A stretch of DNA of 64,000 bases from Hyphomicrobium_A sp963726795 (GCA_963726795.1 CAVSDD010000003.1:620001-684000); one strand, 5' to 3'. Counted from the stretch's first letter, positions 25,932-34,719 are shown. A program made the numbers and translations. The notes: generated by a model from the sequence alone, not told the origin.

Positions 25932-27158
25932 CTAGCCTCCGCTGCCGTCGGCGGGCGCTTGCGCCGGCGCCTTGCCGCGCTCGGACGCCCTGAGCTTGAC
26001 GCTCGCCGACTTGAGCTGCCCGCAGGCAGCGTGGATGTCGCGCCCGCGCGGCGTGCGCACGGGGCTCGCGTAGCCCGCCTTGTTGACGATCTCGGCGAAA
26101 CGCTCGATCTGCTCCCAGTCGGAGCACTCGTAGGGCGCGCCGGGCCACGCGTTGAACGGAATGAGATTGATCTTCGCGGGGATGCCGGCGACGAGCTGCA
26201 CGAGTGCGCGCGCATCGCTGAGGCTGTCGTTGATGCCCTTCAGCATGACGTACTCAAAGGTGATGCGGCGCGCGTTCGACAGGCCCGGATAGCTGCGGCA
26301 GGCCTGCATCAGCTCCGCGATCGGGTATTTGCGGTTGATAGGCACGAGCTCGTCGCGCAGCTCGTCGCGCGTCGCGTGCAGCGAGATGGCGAGCATTGTG
26401 CCGGCTTGCTCCCCCCAGCGGACGATCTCCGGCACGACGCCCGAGGTCGACATCGTGATGCGGCGCTTGGAAACCGAAAGCCCCTCGCCGTCGGCCGCGA
26501 CCTCGATTGCCTCCCTGACGTTGTCGAAGTTGTAGAGCGGCTCGCCCATGCCCATGAGCACGATGTTGGTGATCTTGCGCTCGCCTTCGGGTAGCAGCTT
26601 GCCGTCGTCGGGGCTCGCCGCGCCGCTCCAGTCGCCGATGCGGTCGCGCGCAAGCAGGATCTGGCCGACGATCTCTTGGCCGGAGAGATTGCGCACGAGC
26701 CGCTGCGTGCCGGTGTGGCAGAAGCTGCAGGTGAGCGTGCAGCCGACCTGGCTCGAGATGCACAGGGTGCCGCGGCCGGGCTCGGGGATGTAGACGGTCT
26801 CGATCTCGGGCGCGCGAACGTCGTTTGCGTGCTTGGCCAGCCGCAGGAGCCATTTGCGCGTGCCATCGACGGAGACCTGCTCGGTGACGATCTCGGGCCG
26901 CGCTAGTGAATAGTGCTGGCTGAGCGTCGCGCGCAGTTCCTTGGACACGTCCGACATGGCGTCGAAGCTCACGACGCCGCGCACGTAGATCCAGCTCCAG
27001 AGCTGGTTGGCGCGCATGCGCAGGTGCTTCTGCGGTACGCCGGCGCGCGCGAGCGCCGCGCGCAGATCCTCGCGGCTCAGGCCGGCGAGCGAGGGCTTCT
27101 GCGAAGCCGGCACGGAGCCGGAAATTTGGGCCGGGATCGGATCGGCGACGAGGACCAT
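25932..27158 (-). CDS. rlmN: 23S rRNA/tRNA (adenine-C2)-methyltransferase RlmN
   Basis: A 408-residue radical-SAM methyltransferase that makes m2A2503 in 23S rRNA and m2A37 in some tRNAs. It shows the radical-SAM cluster CTLTCSFCHTG (C-x3-C-x2-C), GMGEPLYNFDNV, ISLHATRDELRDELVPIN and INLIPFNAWPG. The C-terminus carries the catalytic cysteine region (TPRGRDIHAACGQLK). The N-terminus is about 20 residues longer than many homologues. The frame is intact. Confidence 0.96.
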   Translation of the reverse strand: MVLVADPIPAQISGSVPASQKPSLAGLSREDLRAALARAGVPQKHLRMRANQLWSWIYVRGVVSFDAMSDVSKELRATLSQHYSLARPEIVTEQVSVDGTRKWLLRLAKHANDVRAPEIETVYIPEPGRGTLCISSQVGCTLTCSFCHTGTQRLVRNLSGQEIVGQILLARDRIGDWSGAASPDDGKLLPEGERKITNIVLMGMGEPLYNFDNVREAIEVAADGEGLSVSKRRITMSTSGVVPEIVRWGEQAGTMLAISLHATRDELRDELVPINRKYPIAELMQACRSYPGLSNARRITFEYVMLKGINDSLSDARALVQLVAGIPAKINLIPFNAWPGAPYECSDWEQIERFAEIVNKAGYASPVRTPRGRDIHAACGQLKSASVKLRASERGKAPAQAPADGSGG

Positions 27159-27238
27159 TTGCGAAAGCTGCTCGAGAAGACGGCGCGTACGCCTCTGGCG
27201 CCTTATCTAACGTGTCTTCCCGCCGCCTTAAAGACTGC

Positions 27239-27274
27239 AAAACCCCGCGCGCCGGATCGTCGCCGGCGGCGGGG
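27239..27274 (-). terminator. Rho-independent terminator of the 67-aa gene
   Basis: On the minus strand a G/C-rich stem (CCCCGC ... GCGGGG with an inner CCGG/CCGG pair, 27243-27274) is followed by TTTT (27242-27239). It lies about 65 bp downstream of the stop of the small gene at 27338 and between it and rlmN. A second small hairpin (GGGCGC-TAG-GCGCCC, 27305-27319) sits between. Confidence 0.55.
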
Positions 27275-27337
27275 CTCTCGAAAGGACGTTTCTTCTGTCA
27301 TGCCGGGCGCTAGGCGCCCCGTCTCATGCCGGCCCGT

Positions 27338-27541
27338 TCAGGCCGCCGGCACCCAACGTCCTGCTACGTAGCCGAATGCAACCGCATCGGGGTGCAGCCG
27401 CGCAGACTGCCGCAGTTGCTCGGCCGCTTTCACATCGACATCCTTGATCTCGACCGCCGAGCGGGCGGCGTTGACGGACCCGTGATAGCCGCTGAGCAGG
27501 ATGACCCGTTTTCCTCGTACTTCAATCTTCGGGCATGCCAT
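27338..27541 (-). CDS. Small conserved-looking protein, 67 aa
   Basis: A 67-residue acidic/basic mixed protein (start MACPKIEVRGKRVILLSGYH, DVDVKAAEQLRQSARLHPD, end VAGRWVPAA), no signal or membrane segment. Reality is supported by an excellent ribosome-binding site (GGAGGTGA five bases before ATG 27541) and an apparent terminator downstream. I do not recognise the family; the length and beta-rich N-terminus could suit a small cytosolic domain. Confidence 0.55.
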   Translation of the reverse strand: MACPKIEVRGKRVILLSGYHGSVNAARSAVEIKDVDVKAAEQLRQSARLHPDAVAFGYVAGRWVPAA

Positions 27542-27885
27542 GCGTCACCTCCAAGCAGGAGGGCGACAGCGCGGGAAAATGAGCTCGGGGGGACTTGCTC
27601 GTTTGCCGTGCCGGCAAACACCCGCTGACAACTGCCAACCGCCTACAACGTTCACTGTACGTGACAATTGCGACACGCGAAATAACATTCGGTTACGCGT
27701 GGGTAAGGAGAATGTTGACAAAATTAGATGCACTGCACCATCGCGGCTCAATTTCGAGCGCTCCAACTGCAAACGTGCGCGCGCGCTCAAGGCGCTAGCG
27801 GCACGCCGCTGCAGCGTAAACCCGCATTCAGCATGGTGCGGAAGCGACGTGGCCGGTGCTCAAATCCGCTTCCTGCGACCGGGCG
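27542..27885. other. Intergenic region, no gene seen
   Basis: A 344-bp gap between the 67-aa gene (start 27541, minus) and the end of hslU (27886, minus). It is less G/C-rich than its surroundings and probably holds the promoter of the 67-aa gene. Short reading frames (for example 27595-27798) have no ribosome-binding site or recognisable sequence. Confidence 0.5.
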
Positions 27886-29204
27886 CTAGAGGATGAACTT
27901 GGACAGGTCGGCGTTCTTGGCGAGGTCGCCGATGCGCGCGTTCACGTAGGCGGCGTCGATCGTCACCGTCTGGCCGCTGCGGTCGGAGGCGTCGAACGAG
28001 ATCTCGTCGAGCACGCGCTCCATCACCGTCTGCAGCCGGCGCGCGCCGATGTTCTCGACCGTCGAGTTGACCTGCACCGCCACGTCCGCCAGCGCGTCGA
28101 TGGCGTCGTCGGTGAAGGCTGAGGTCGACGCCCTCGGTCGCCATCAGCGCCACGTACTGCTTGATGAGGCTCGCCTCCGGCTCGGTCAGGATGCGGCGCA
28201 GGTCCTCGCGCGTCAGCGGCTTCAGTTCGACGCGGATCGGCAGGCGCCCCTGCAGCTCGGGCAGCAGGTCGGAGGGCTTGGCCACGTGGAACGCACCCGA
28301 GGCGATGAACAGCACGTGGTCGGTCTTCACCGGCCCGTACTTGGTGGAGACGGTCGTGCCCTCGATCAGCGGCAGCAGATCGCGCTGCACGCCCTCGCGC
28401 GAAACGTCGGCGCCGATGCGCCGTGCCGTCCGTGCGCGAGCAGATCTTGTCGATCTCGTCGAGGAACACGATGCCGTTGTTCTCGACCGCGTCGATCGCC
28501 TCGCCCGTGAGCTGCTCGCCGTCGATCAGCTTGTCGCTCTCCTCGGCGATCAGCACGTCGTAGCTGTCGGAGACGGTGACGCGCCGCGGCTTTCGTGCGC
28601 TGGCCGAACGCCTTGCCGAGCATGTCGCCGATGTTGATGGCGCCGATGGAGGCGCCCGGCGCGCCGGGGATGTCGAACATCGGGCAGCCCGCCGCCCGTC
28701 TCCGCGACCTGGATCTCGATTTCCTTGTCGTTGAGCTCGCCGCGCGCGCAGGCGCTTGCGGAAGGTCTCGCGCGTTGCCGGCGACGAGGTCGCGCCGACG
28801 AGGGCATCGAGCACGCGCTCCTCTGCGTTCTTCTCGGCCTGGCGCGGACCTCCTTGCGCTTTGTGTCCTTCACGAGCGCGAGCGCCGACCTCGACGAGAT
28901 CGCGGATGATGCTGTCGACGTCGCGGCCGACGTAGCCGACCTCGGTGAACTTGGTCGCCTCGACCTTGATGAAGGGCGCGCCGGCGAGCTTGGCCAGGCG
29001 GCGCGAGATCTCGGTCTTGCCGACGCCGGTCGGCCCGATCATCAGGATGTTCTTGGGCAGCACCTCTTCCTTGAGGTCGCCCACGAGCTGCTGGCGGCGC
29101 CAGCGGTTGCGCAGCGCGATGGCGACCGCGCGCTTGGCGTCCTCCTGGCCGACGATGTAGCGGTCGAGCTCGGAGACGATCTCGCGCGGGGAGAAGTGGG
29201 TCAT
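27886..29204 (-). CDS. hslU: HslU ATPase subunit of the HslUV protease (seven apparent frameshifts)
   Basis: AAA+ unfoldase that feeds substrates to the HslV peptidase. Visible parts are SPREIVSELDRYIVGQEDAKRAV, Walker A GPTGVGKTEISRRLAKL, KFTEVGYVGRDV, Walker B GIVFLDEIDKIC, SREGVQRDLLPLIEGTTV, GRLPIRVELKPL and the C-terminal ADLSKFIL that inserts into HslV. The frame breaks near 28896, 28846, 28742, 28689, 28588, 28421 and 28120 (six insertions, one deletion). Correcting them gives 437 residues with full conservation, the normal length. The pattern indicates sequence errors rather than decay. Order on the strand: hslV, SMR gene, hslU. Confidence 0.92.
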
Positions 29205-29217
29205 CTATAGGGTGCTC

Positions 29218-29538
29218 CTAGTGGGCTGACACGTACTTGAGCCCGACGATGCAGGCGATCAACGCCGCCAGCAGGGCGACGCGCCCGGGGGCGGCGTCCT
29301 CGCTGTAGAGGAGCACGCCGAGCAGCGCGGTGCCGGCCGCGCCGATGCCGGTCCACACGGCATACGCCGTGCCGAGCGGGATGCCGGCGAGCGAGCGGTT
29401 GAGAAAATAGAAGCTGGCTATGCCGATCGCGAAGAAGGCAACCGTCGGCGCGATGCGGCTCATGCCGTCGGTGTAGCGGAACACCGTCGTGGCAACGACC
29501 TCAAGCCCGCCCGCGATCAACAGATAGAACCACGCCAT
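29218..29538 (-). CDS. Small multidrug resistance family transporter, SugE/Gdx-like
   Basis: A 106-residue four-helix SMR protein: MAWFYLLIAGGLEVVATTVF with the essential membrane Glu, GTAYAVWTGIGAAGTALLGVL, and the SugE-like end IVGLKYVSAH. SMR proteins work as antiparallel dimers exchanging protons for cations. The Gdx (SugE) subtype exports guanidinium, and this sequence resembles it more than EmrE. No guanidine riboswitch is visible. It is inserted between hslV and hslU, 13 bp before hslU and 40 bp after hslV, so it is probably in their transcript. Confidence 0.88.
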   Translation of the reverse strand: MAWFYLLIAGGLEVVATTVFRYTDGMSRIAPTVAFFAIGIASFYFLNRSLAGIPLGTAYAVWTGIGAAGTALLGVLLYSEDAAPGRVALLAALIACIVGLKYVSAH

Positions 29539-29578
29539 TACGCTTCTCCGGAAGACGATTGCATATGGGCCCGCGCCG

Positions 29579-30151
29579 CTAGCGGGTGGAGGGCAGGCTT
29601 TCGATCACGAGATTGGTGTTGGTGTAGACGCAAATCTCGGCCGCGATCGCCATCGCCTTGCGCGCGATCTCCTCGGCATCGAGCGGCTGGTCGAGCAGCG
29701 CGCGCGCGGCTGCCAGCGCGTAGTTGCCGCCCGAGCCGATGCCCATGACGTGGCGCTCGGGCTCCAGCACGTCGCCGGTGCCGGTCAGCACCAGCGTCGT
29801 CTCGCGGTCGGCGACCAGCATCATCGCCTCGAGCCGGCGCAGGTAGCGGTCGGTGCGCCAGTCCTTGGCGAGCTCGACGCAGGCACGCGTGAACTGCCCA
29901 GGGTATTGCTCGAGCTTGGCTTCCAGCCGCTCGAACAGCGTGAAGGCGTCCGCCGTGGCGCCGGCAAAGCCGCCGATCACGTCGCCCTTGCCGAGCGTGC
30001 GCACCTTGCGGGCGTTGGCCTTGATGATGGTGGCGCCGAGGCTCACCTGCCCGTCGCCGGCGATGACCACGCGGCCATCTTTACGAATGGTCAGTATGGT
30101 GGTCGCGTGCCAGGACTGGGGTTCAGCCGGTTGCGAGCCGTTGCCTTGCAT
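29579..30151 (-). CDS. hslV: HslV peptidase subunit of the HslUV protease
   Basis: A 190-residue proteasome-type peptidase forming a dodecamer capped by HslU. The propeptide MQGNGSQPAEPQSWHA precedes the catalytic N-terminal Thr of TTILTIRKDGRVVIAGDGQVSLG. RKVRTLGKGDVIGGFAGATADAFTL-type and GSGGNYALAAARAL motifs are present. The frame is intact, unlike hslU. It is divergent from hisB; the 124-bp gap contains a weak RpoH-like match only. Confidence 0.95.
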   Translation of the reverse strand: MQGNGSQPAEPQSWHATTILTIRKDGRVVIAGDGQVSLGATIIKANARKVRTLGKGDVIGGFAGATADAFTLFERLEAKLEQYPGQFTRACVELAKDWRTDRYLRRLEAMMLVADRETTLVLTGTGDVLEPERHVMGIGSGGNYALAAARALLDQPLDAEEIARKAMAIAAEICVYTNTNLVIESLPSTR

Positions 30152-30275
30152 TGCAGTTGCACCCCAGTTGACTGGATACGGGAAGCGGAGCGCGGCTTGG
30201 TGGGTCTTTAACCTCAGGGCTCAAGCTGATAAACGCTCGGTTCCGGCGACGCAAGCTACGGCCAAGAGGGCGACT

Positions 30276-30873
30276 TTGAAGCGGCAGGCCACCATCTCGC
30301 GCAAGACCAAGGAGACCGAGATCACCGCGACCGTCGATCTCGACGGCTCCGGTCAGTTCGACGTCACGACCGGCATCGGCTTCCTCGACCACATGCTGGA
30401 GCAGCTGGCGCGCCATTCGATGATCGACATCGACCTTGAAGGCCAAGGGCGACCTGCACATCGATTTCCACCACACGACCGAGGACAGCGGCATCGTGCT
30501 CGGCCAGGCGGTCGCGAAGGCGCTCGGCGACAAGAAGGGCATCGCGCGCTACGCCGACGTGCACCTGCCCATGGACGAGACGCTGACGCGAGTGGCGATC
30601 GACGTGTCCGGCCGGCCGTATCTCGTGTGGAAGGTCGAGTTCTCCAAGCCCAAGGTCGGCGAGATGGACACCGAGCTGTTCCGCGAGTGGTTCCAGGCCT
30701 TCGCCCAGAACGCCGGCATCACGCTGCACGTCGAGAACCTCTACGGCGAGAACAACCACCACATCGCCGAGACTTGCTATAAGGGGCTCGCGCGCGCCCT
30801 GAGGCATGCGGTCGAGGCCGATCCGCGCCAGGCCGGCCGCGTGCCCTCGACGAAGGGCTCGCTCGCCGGCTGA
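30276..30873 (+). CDS. hisB: Imidazoleglycerol-phosphate dehydratase HisB (one apparent insertion)
   Basis: Monofunctional HisB for the sixth step of histidine synthesis. It has TVDLDGSGQFDVTTGIGFLDHMLEQLARH (metal-ligand His), DLHIDFHHTTED, SGRPYLVWKVEF and the C-terminal ENLYGENNHHIAETCYKGLARAL. An extra T near 30435 shifts the frame between DIDL and KAKGDLH; corrected length is 198 residues. The start is TTG 30276 with AGAGGG five bases upstream. No phosphatase domain is fused. Followed by the DUF2628 gene and hisH, the conserved Hyphomicrobiales order. Confidence 0.93.
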
Positions 30874-30896
30874 TCGCCAACTACTCGAGGCTCCGC

Positions 30897-31415
30897 TTGG
30901 CCAAATACACCGTCTACGAGCCGCGCATCCCCGCAGCCGATCCGGTCGACCGCGCCGAGCAGCTCGTCTTCGTCAAGGACGGCTTCCATTGGTGGGCCGC
31001 GATCTTTCCGGCGCTTTGGCTGCTCGTCAAAGGGCTGTGGCTGGAGCTTCTCGTCTGCCTCGTGGTCGTCGCCGCGCTCACCAGCGGGTTGGAAGCGCTA
31101 GGCGTCAACGGGTCCATCCGCGGCACGCTGCTGCTCATTGCGCAGGTCGTGTTCGGCTTCGAGGCCGGCACGATCCAGGGCGCGGCGCTCGAGCGGCGCG
31201 GCGGGCGGCGCGTCGGCTACATAGAGGGCCGCAATCTCGCCGACAGCGAGCGGCGCTTCTTTGGCGAGTGGCTGCCGTCGCAGGGCTATGCGCCCGCGGG
31301 CTCCCATGCCGGGCCGATGCCCAAGGGACCGGTCGCGGCCTTCGCCGAGACTGCGTTGCGCACGGCGCGGGACGCGGCCTCACGCTGGCGGCAGCCGTCC
31401 GGCGACAAGGCGTGA
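30897..31415 (+). CDS. DUF2628 membrane protein in the histidine operon
   Basis: A 172-residue DUF2628 protein with a TTG start at 30897. The N-terminus KYTVYEPR and RAEQLVFVKDGFHWWA lead into two or three membrane segments (FPALWLLVKGLWLELLVCLV, then LLLIAQVVFGFEAG). LERRGGRRVGYIEGRN is the other family hallmark, followed by a polar cytoplasmic tail. It sits between hisB and hisH in many Hyphomicrobiales, but no role in histidine synthesis is known. Short gaps of 23 and 8 bp suggest co-transcription. Confidence 0.85.
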   Translation: MAKYTVYEPRIPAADPVDRAEQLVFVKDGFHWWAAIFPALWLLVKGLWLELLVCLVVVAALTSGLEALGVNGSIRGTLLLIAQVVFGFEAGTIQGAALERRGGRRVGYIEGRNLADSERRFFGEWLPSQGYAPAGSHAGPMPKGPVAAFAETALRTARDAASRWRQPSGDKA

Positions 31416-31423
31416 CGTAGGCA

Positions 31424-32078
31424 ATGCAGCGCGTCGCCATCATCGACTACGGCTCCGGCAACCTTCATTCGGCGGCCAAGGCCTTCGAGCGCGCGGCGCG
31501 GGAGAGCGAGGCCAACGCTGAGATCGTGGTGACGGCCGACCCCAAGATCGTGGCGGCCGCCGATCGCATCGTGCTGCCGGGCGTCGGCGCCTTCGCCGAC
31601 TGCAAGCGCGGGCTCGTGGCGGTGCCCGGCATGCGCGCGAGCGCTGGAGCGCGCGGTGCTCGAGACGGGCCGTCCGTTCCTCGGCATCTGCGTCGGCATG
31701 CAGCTCATGGCGACGCGCGGCCTCGAGTTCGAGGTGACCGACGGCCTGGGCTGGATCGCGGGCGAGGTGCGGGCGATCGAGCCCGGCGATCCGCAGCTCA
31801 AGATCCCGCACATGGGCTGGAACACGCTGCAGGTGGTGACGCCGCATCCGCTGCTCGCTGGCATCGCGACGGGGCCGCAGGGCTTGCACGCCTATTTCGT
31901 GCACTCCTACCAGATCGTACCGGAAGCCCGGTCGGCGATCGTGGCCGAGACCGACTACGGCGGCCGGGTTACGGCGATGGTGGCCAAGGACAATATGGCC
32001 GGCACGCAGTTCCACCCGGAGAAGAGCCAGACGCTCGGCTTGAAGCTGATCGCCAACTTCCTGAAATGGCGGCCCTAA
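31424..32078 (+). CDS. hisH: HisH glutaminase subunit of IGP synthase (one apparent insertion)
   Basis: Class I glutamine amidotransferase that supplies ammonia to HisF. It shows VAIIDYGSGNLHSAAKAFER, RIVLPGVGAFADC, the nucleophile elbow FLGICVGMQLM, and the His-x-Glu dyad in GTQFHPEKSQ. An extra base near 31638 separates the first 70 residues from the catalytic part; corrected length is 217 residues. ATG 31424 follows the DUF2628 gene by 8 bp. The hairpin at 32104-32134 follows. Confidence 0.94.
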
Positions 32079-32103
32079 GCCGAGCGCGGCATCCAAAACG
32101 GCA

Positions 32104-32134
32104 GCGGGGCCGGACCCGAAGGATCCGACCCCGC
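32104..32134. terminator. Stem-loop between hisH and a convergent gene
   Basis: GCGGGGCCGGACCC / GGATCCGACCCCGC form an imperfect 14-bp stem with a short CGAA-like loop. No T-run follows on either strand. It lies between two convergent genes and may act as a bidirectional terminator. Confidence 0.35.
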
Positions 32135-32158
32135 ATACGCTCCACCCGGGGGGTAGGC

Positions 32159-32524
32159 TCAGCAGGCCGCGGCGAGCGGCAGCTCGGGCTGCTCGTCGTG
32201 GGCGAAGGGGGGTGCCACGGGGAAGGCGATGATGTTGGAGTCGACGCCGATCTCCACGCCCGCGCGCCGCTGGCGGAACCAGCGCAGCGCCGCATTGGTC
32301 AGCACCGCGTCGTCTTTCACCGCCTGGATCAGCAGGCCGTCATCGGGATCGAGCGAGCCAGCGAGCTGGTGCTCGATCGCATCCTCGCTGGCGTCCGTGC
32401 GGACGTACCAGGTCTGCTCCAGTGGGCGGGCCCAGGACTGGCCCAGTGCCATGATCGCTTGCGCGAGGACGTGCTTGTTGCGGTGGGGTTGGGCGAGGTC
32501 GTAGGAGATGATGAGGGTGCGCAT
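32159..32524 (-). CDS. Small protein with Cas2-like ferredoxin-fold features (SinR-type)
   Basis: A 121-residue protein starting MRTLIISYDLAQPHRNKHVL, with ALGQSWARPLEQTWYVRTD, then DPDDGLLIQAVKDDA and a polar C-terminus. It resembles alphaproteobacterial proteins often labelled SinR family. The pattern of a strand ending in YDL, an amphipathic helix, then strands WYVRT and GLLIQ is that of Cas2/VapD-like ferredoxin folds, though no CRISPR array or cas gene is in the window. Opposite orientation between hisH and hisA. Function unknown. Confidence 0.65.
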   Translation of the reverse strand: MRTLIISYDLAQPHRNKHVLAQAIMALGQSWARPLEQTWYVRTDASEDAIEHQLAGSLDPDDGLLIQAVKDDAVLTNAALRWFRQRRAGVEIGVDSNIIAFPVAPPFAHDEQPELPLAAAC

Positions 32525-32723
32525 GGCGGTGTCTCTCTCTGGGCTGGGGCTTATGGGGGAGAGACGCTCAGACTTACCCCCGATTGCGCTTCATTTGCGG
32601 CGTCAGAACGTAATGAGAACATGCCACGAATCATGGGGATTGTCCAGCGTTTGTTCTCATCATGTTCTTGACCGTTCTCGCTATTAAGGCAAAAATCGGG
32701 CAGGCCGGAGACTGGATGGGCGG

Positions 32724-33143
32724 CTATTCGAACAGCGTCAGTTGGTCCGGATGCGGCACGCGTGCAATGCGCCGATGGGGGCCGAAATCGACGCGGCCGA
32801 CGAGGAACGGATAGCGTTCCGAAAACAGCACCTCGGCCTCGGCGCGAGCGCCCGCAAAGCGCGCCTCCTCCCAGATCTCGTAGAGGCGGCGCGGGTCGCA
32901 GCAGTAGCGGGAAACGAGGTCGCGGCGGCGGATGCGCAGCCAGCGCGCGATCCAGATGTCGACCGCGTCCGCCTCGGTTAGCGGGCGCCGCTCGGGCGCT
33001 CGCGCGGCGGGGACGTGTAACGCAAAGGACTGCATGACGGACATGGCGAGCATATGGGTGCGGAATCTGCGCATTGCCGCCGGCCTTGACTTCGCCGGCT
33101 GGGACTTCTCTATCGGCGGCAATGTGAGCGATCTGATGACCAC
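32724..33143 (-). CDS. Conserved-looking hypothetical protein, 139 aa
   Basis: A soluble protein with two parts: LTEADAVDIWIARWLRIRRR and DLVSRYCCDPRRLYEIWEEA (a basic helical region resembling helix-turn-helix proteins), then SERYPFLVGRVDFGPHRRI with the end PHPDQLTLFE. The N-terminal 30 residues are doubtful; downstream ATGs are possible starts. No family recognised. It is divergent from hisA and, with the 32159 gene, interrupts the histidine cluster on the other strand. Confidence 0.55.
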   Translation of the reverse strand: MVIRSLTLPPIEKSQPAKSRPAAMRRFRTHMLAMSVMQSFALHVPAARAPERRPLTEADAVDIWIARWLRIRRRDLVSRYCCDPRRLYEIWEEARFAGARAEAEVLFSERYPFLVGRVDFGPHRRIARVPHPDQLTLFE

Positions 33144-33184
33144 GAGGCGGCCTTGAGTGCCGCGCAGCCAGCCCCGAGATTTCC

Positions 33185-33913
33185 TTGATCCTGTTCCCCG
33201 CGATCGACCTCAAGGACGGCCAGTGCGTGCGCCTGCAGCACGGCGAGATGAGCCGCGCAACCATATTCAACGACGACCCGGCGGCGCAGGCGCGCGCGTT
33301 CGAGGAGCAGGGCTTCCGTTACCTGCACATCGTCGACCTCAATGGGGCATTCGCGGGCAAGCCGGTGAACGGCGAGGCCGTCGATGCGATCCTGGAAGCG
33401 ATCACCATTCCGGCGCAGCTCGGCGGCGGCATCCGCGACATGGCCACCATCGAGGCCTGGCTCGATCAGGGTATCGCGCGCGTGATCCTCGGCACGGTAG
33501 CCGTGCGCGACCCTGAGCTCGTGCGCCGGGCGTGCAGCGAATTCCCCGGCCGCATCGCCGTGGGCATCGACGCGAAAGGCGGCAAAGTCGCGGTCGAGGG
33601 CTGGGCGGAGACCTCCGAGCTCACGGCGCAAGAGCTGGCTGGCCGCTTCGAGGACGCAGGCGTGGCGGCGATCATCTACACCGACATCGATCGCGACGGC
33701 GTGCTGAAGGGGCTCAATCTGGAGACAACCGCGGCGCTGGCGCGGTCGACCTCGATCCCGGTCATCGCCTCGGGCGGGCTCGCCTCCATCGAGGACGTGA
33801 AGGCGTTGCTCAAGCCCGAGCATGCTATGCTCGAAGGCGCGATCACGGGCCGCGCGCTCTACGACGGCCGGCTCGATGCGCGCGAGGCGCTCGCGCTGCT
33901 CGCGACAGCCTGA
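33185..33913 (+). CDS. hisA: ProFAR isomerase HisA
   Basis: A 242-residue TIM-barrel isomerase, fourth step of histidine synthesis. The two phosphate-binding motifs are visible (ILFPAIDLKDGQCVRL, GGGIRDMATIEAWL; second half PVIASGGLASIEDVKAL), with the catalytic Asp in PAIDLK and TDIDRDGVLKG. The start is TTG 33185. hisF begins 11 bp after the stop. The frame is intact. Confidence 0.95.
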   Translation: MILFPAIDLKDGQCVRLQHGEMSRATIFNDDPAAQARAFEEQGFRYLHIVDLNGAFAGKPVNGEAVDAILEAITIPAQLGGGIRDMATIEAWLDQGIARVILGTVAVRDPELVRRACSEFPGRIAVGIDAKGGKVAVEGWAETSELTAQELAGRFEDAGVAAIIYTDIDRDGVLKGLNLETTAALARSTSIPVIASGGLASIEDVKALLKPEHAMLEGAITGRALYDGRLDAREALALLATA

Positions 33914-33924
33914 GAGACGACGCC

Positions 33925-34701
33925 GTGCTCAAGATCCGCATCATCCCCTGCCTCGACGTGAAGGACGGCCGCGTCGTCAAGGGCGTCAACTTCGTCGACC
34001 TCGTCGATGCCGGTGACCCGGTCGAGGCCGCCGCTGCCTACGACGCCGCGGGCGCCGATGAGCTCTGCTTCCTCGACATCACCGCAAGCCACGAGAACCG
34101 CGACACCATCTTCGACATCGTGGAGCGGACGGCCGAGCGCTGCTTCATGCCGCTCACCGTCGGCGGCGGCGTGCGCACCATCGAGGACATCGGCCGGCTC
34201 CTCAACGCCGGCGCCGACAAGGTCTCGATCAACACCGCGGCCGTGACGAACCGCCAATTCGTCAAGGCGGCGGCGGAGAAGTTCGGCGCCCAGTGCATCG
34301 TCGTCGCCATCGACGCCAAGAAGGTGTCGCAGCCGGGCAAAGCGAACCGCTCGGAGATATTCACGCATGGCGGCCGCACGCCGACCGGCATCGACGCGAT
34401 CGCGTACGCACGCGAGGTCGTGGCGCTCGGCGCCGGCGAAATCCTGCTCACGTCGATGGACCGCGACGGCACCAAGGCGGGTTTCGATCTGGAGCTCACG
34501 CGTGCCATTGCGGACGCCGTTAAAGTGCCCGTCATCGCTTCGGGCGGCGTCGGCACGCTCGACCATCTCGTCGAGGGCATCACGCGCGGGCACGCGAGCG
34601 CGGTGCTCGCCGCCTCGATCTTCCATTTCGGCACGTATTCGATCGGAGAGGCGAAGCAGCACATGGCGTCCGCAGGGATCGCCGTGCGCCCGCCCGACTG
34701 A
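33925..34701 (+). CDS. hisF: IGP synthase cyclase subunit HisF
   Basis: A 258-residue TIM-barrel cyclase producing IGP and AICAR with HisH. It has KIRIIPCLDVKDGRVVKGVNF with catalytic Asp, ITASHENRDT, GGGVRTIEDIGRLLNAGADK, LTSMDRDGTKAGFDLEL with the second catalytic Asp, and ASGGVGTLDHLVEGI. The start is GTG 33925 after GAGAG. It ends the histidine cluster here. The frame is intact. Confidence 0.96.
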   Translation: MLKIRIIPCLDVKDGRVVKGVNFVDLVDAGDPVEAAAAYDAAGADELCFLDITASHENRDTIFDIVERTAERCFMPLTVGGGVRTIEDIGRLLNAGADKVSINTAAVTNRQFVKAAAEKFGAQCIVVAIDAKKVSQPGKANRSEIFTHGGRTPTGIDAIAYAREVVALGAGEILLTSMDRDGTKAGFDLELTRAIADAVKVPVIASGGVGTLDHLVEGITRGHASAVLAASIFHFGTYSIGEAKQHMASAGIAVRPPD

Positions 34702-34719
34702 TCGGGTGAGGCGCCCGAT

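Noticed and set aside
27595..27798. 67-codon reading frame in the 27542-27885 gap
   Set aside because: No ribosome-binding site, atypical composition, no recognisable sequence.
30152..30275. RpoH-like promoter for hslV (CTTG-N18-TTTATCAGCT on the minus strand)
   Set aside because: Two to three mismatches in the -10 element; too weak to call, although heat control of hslV is expected.
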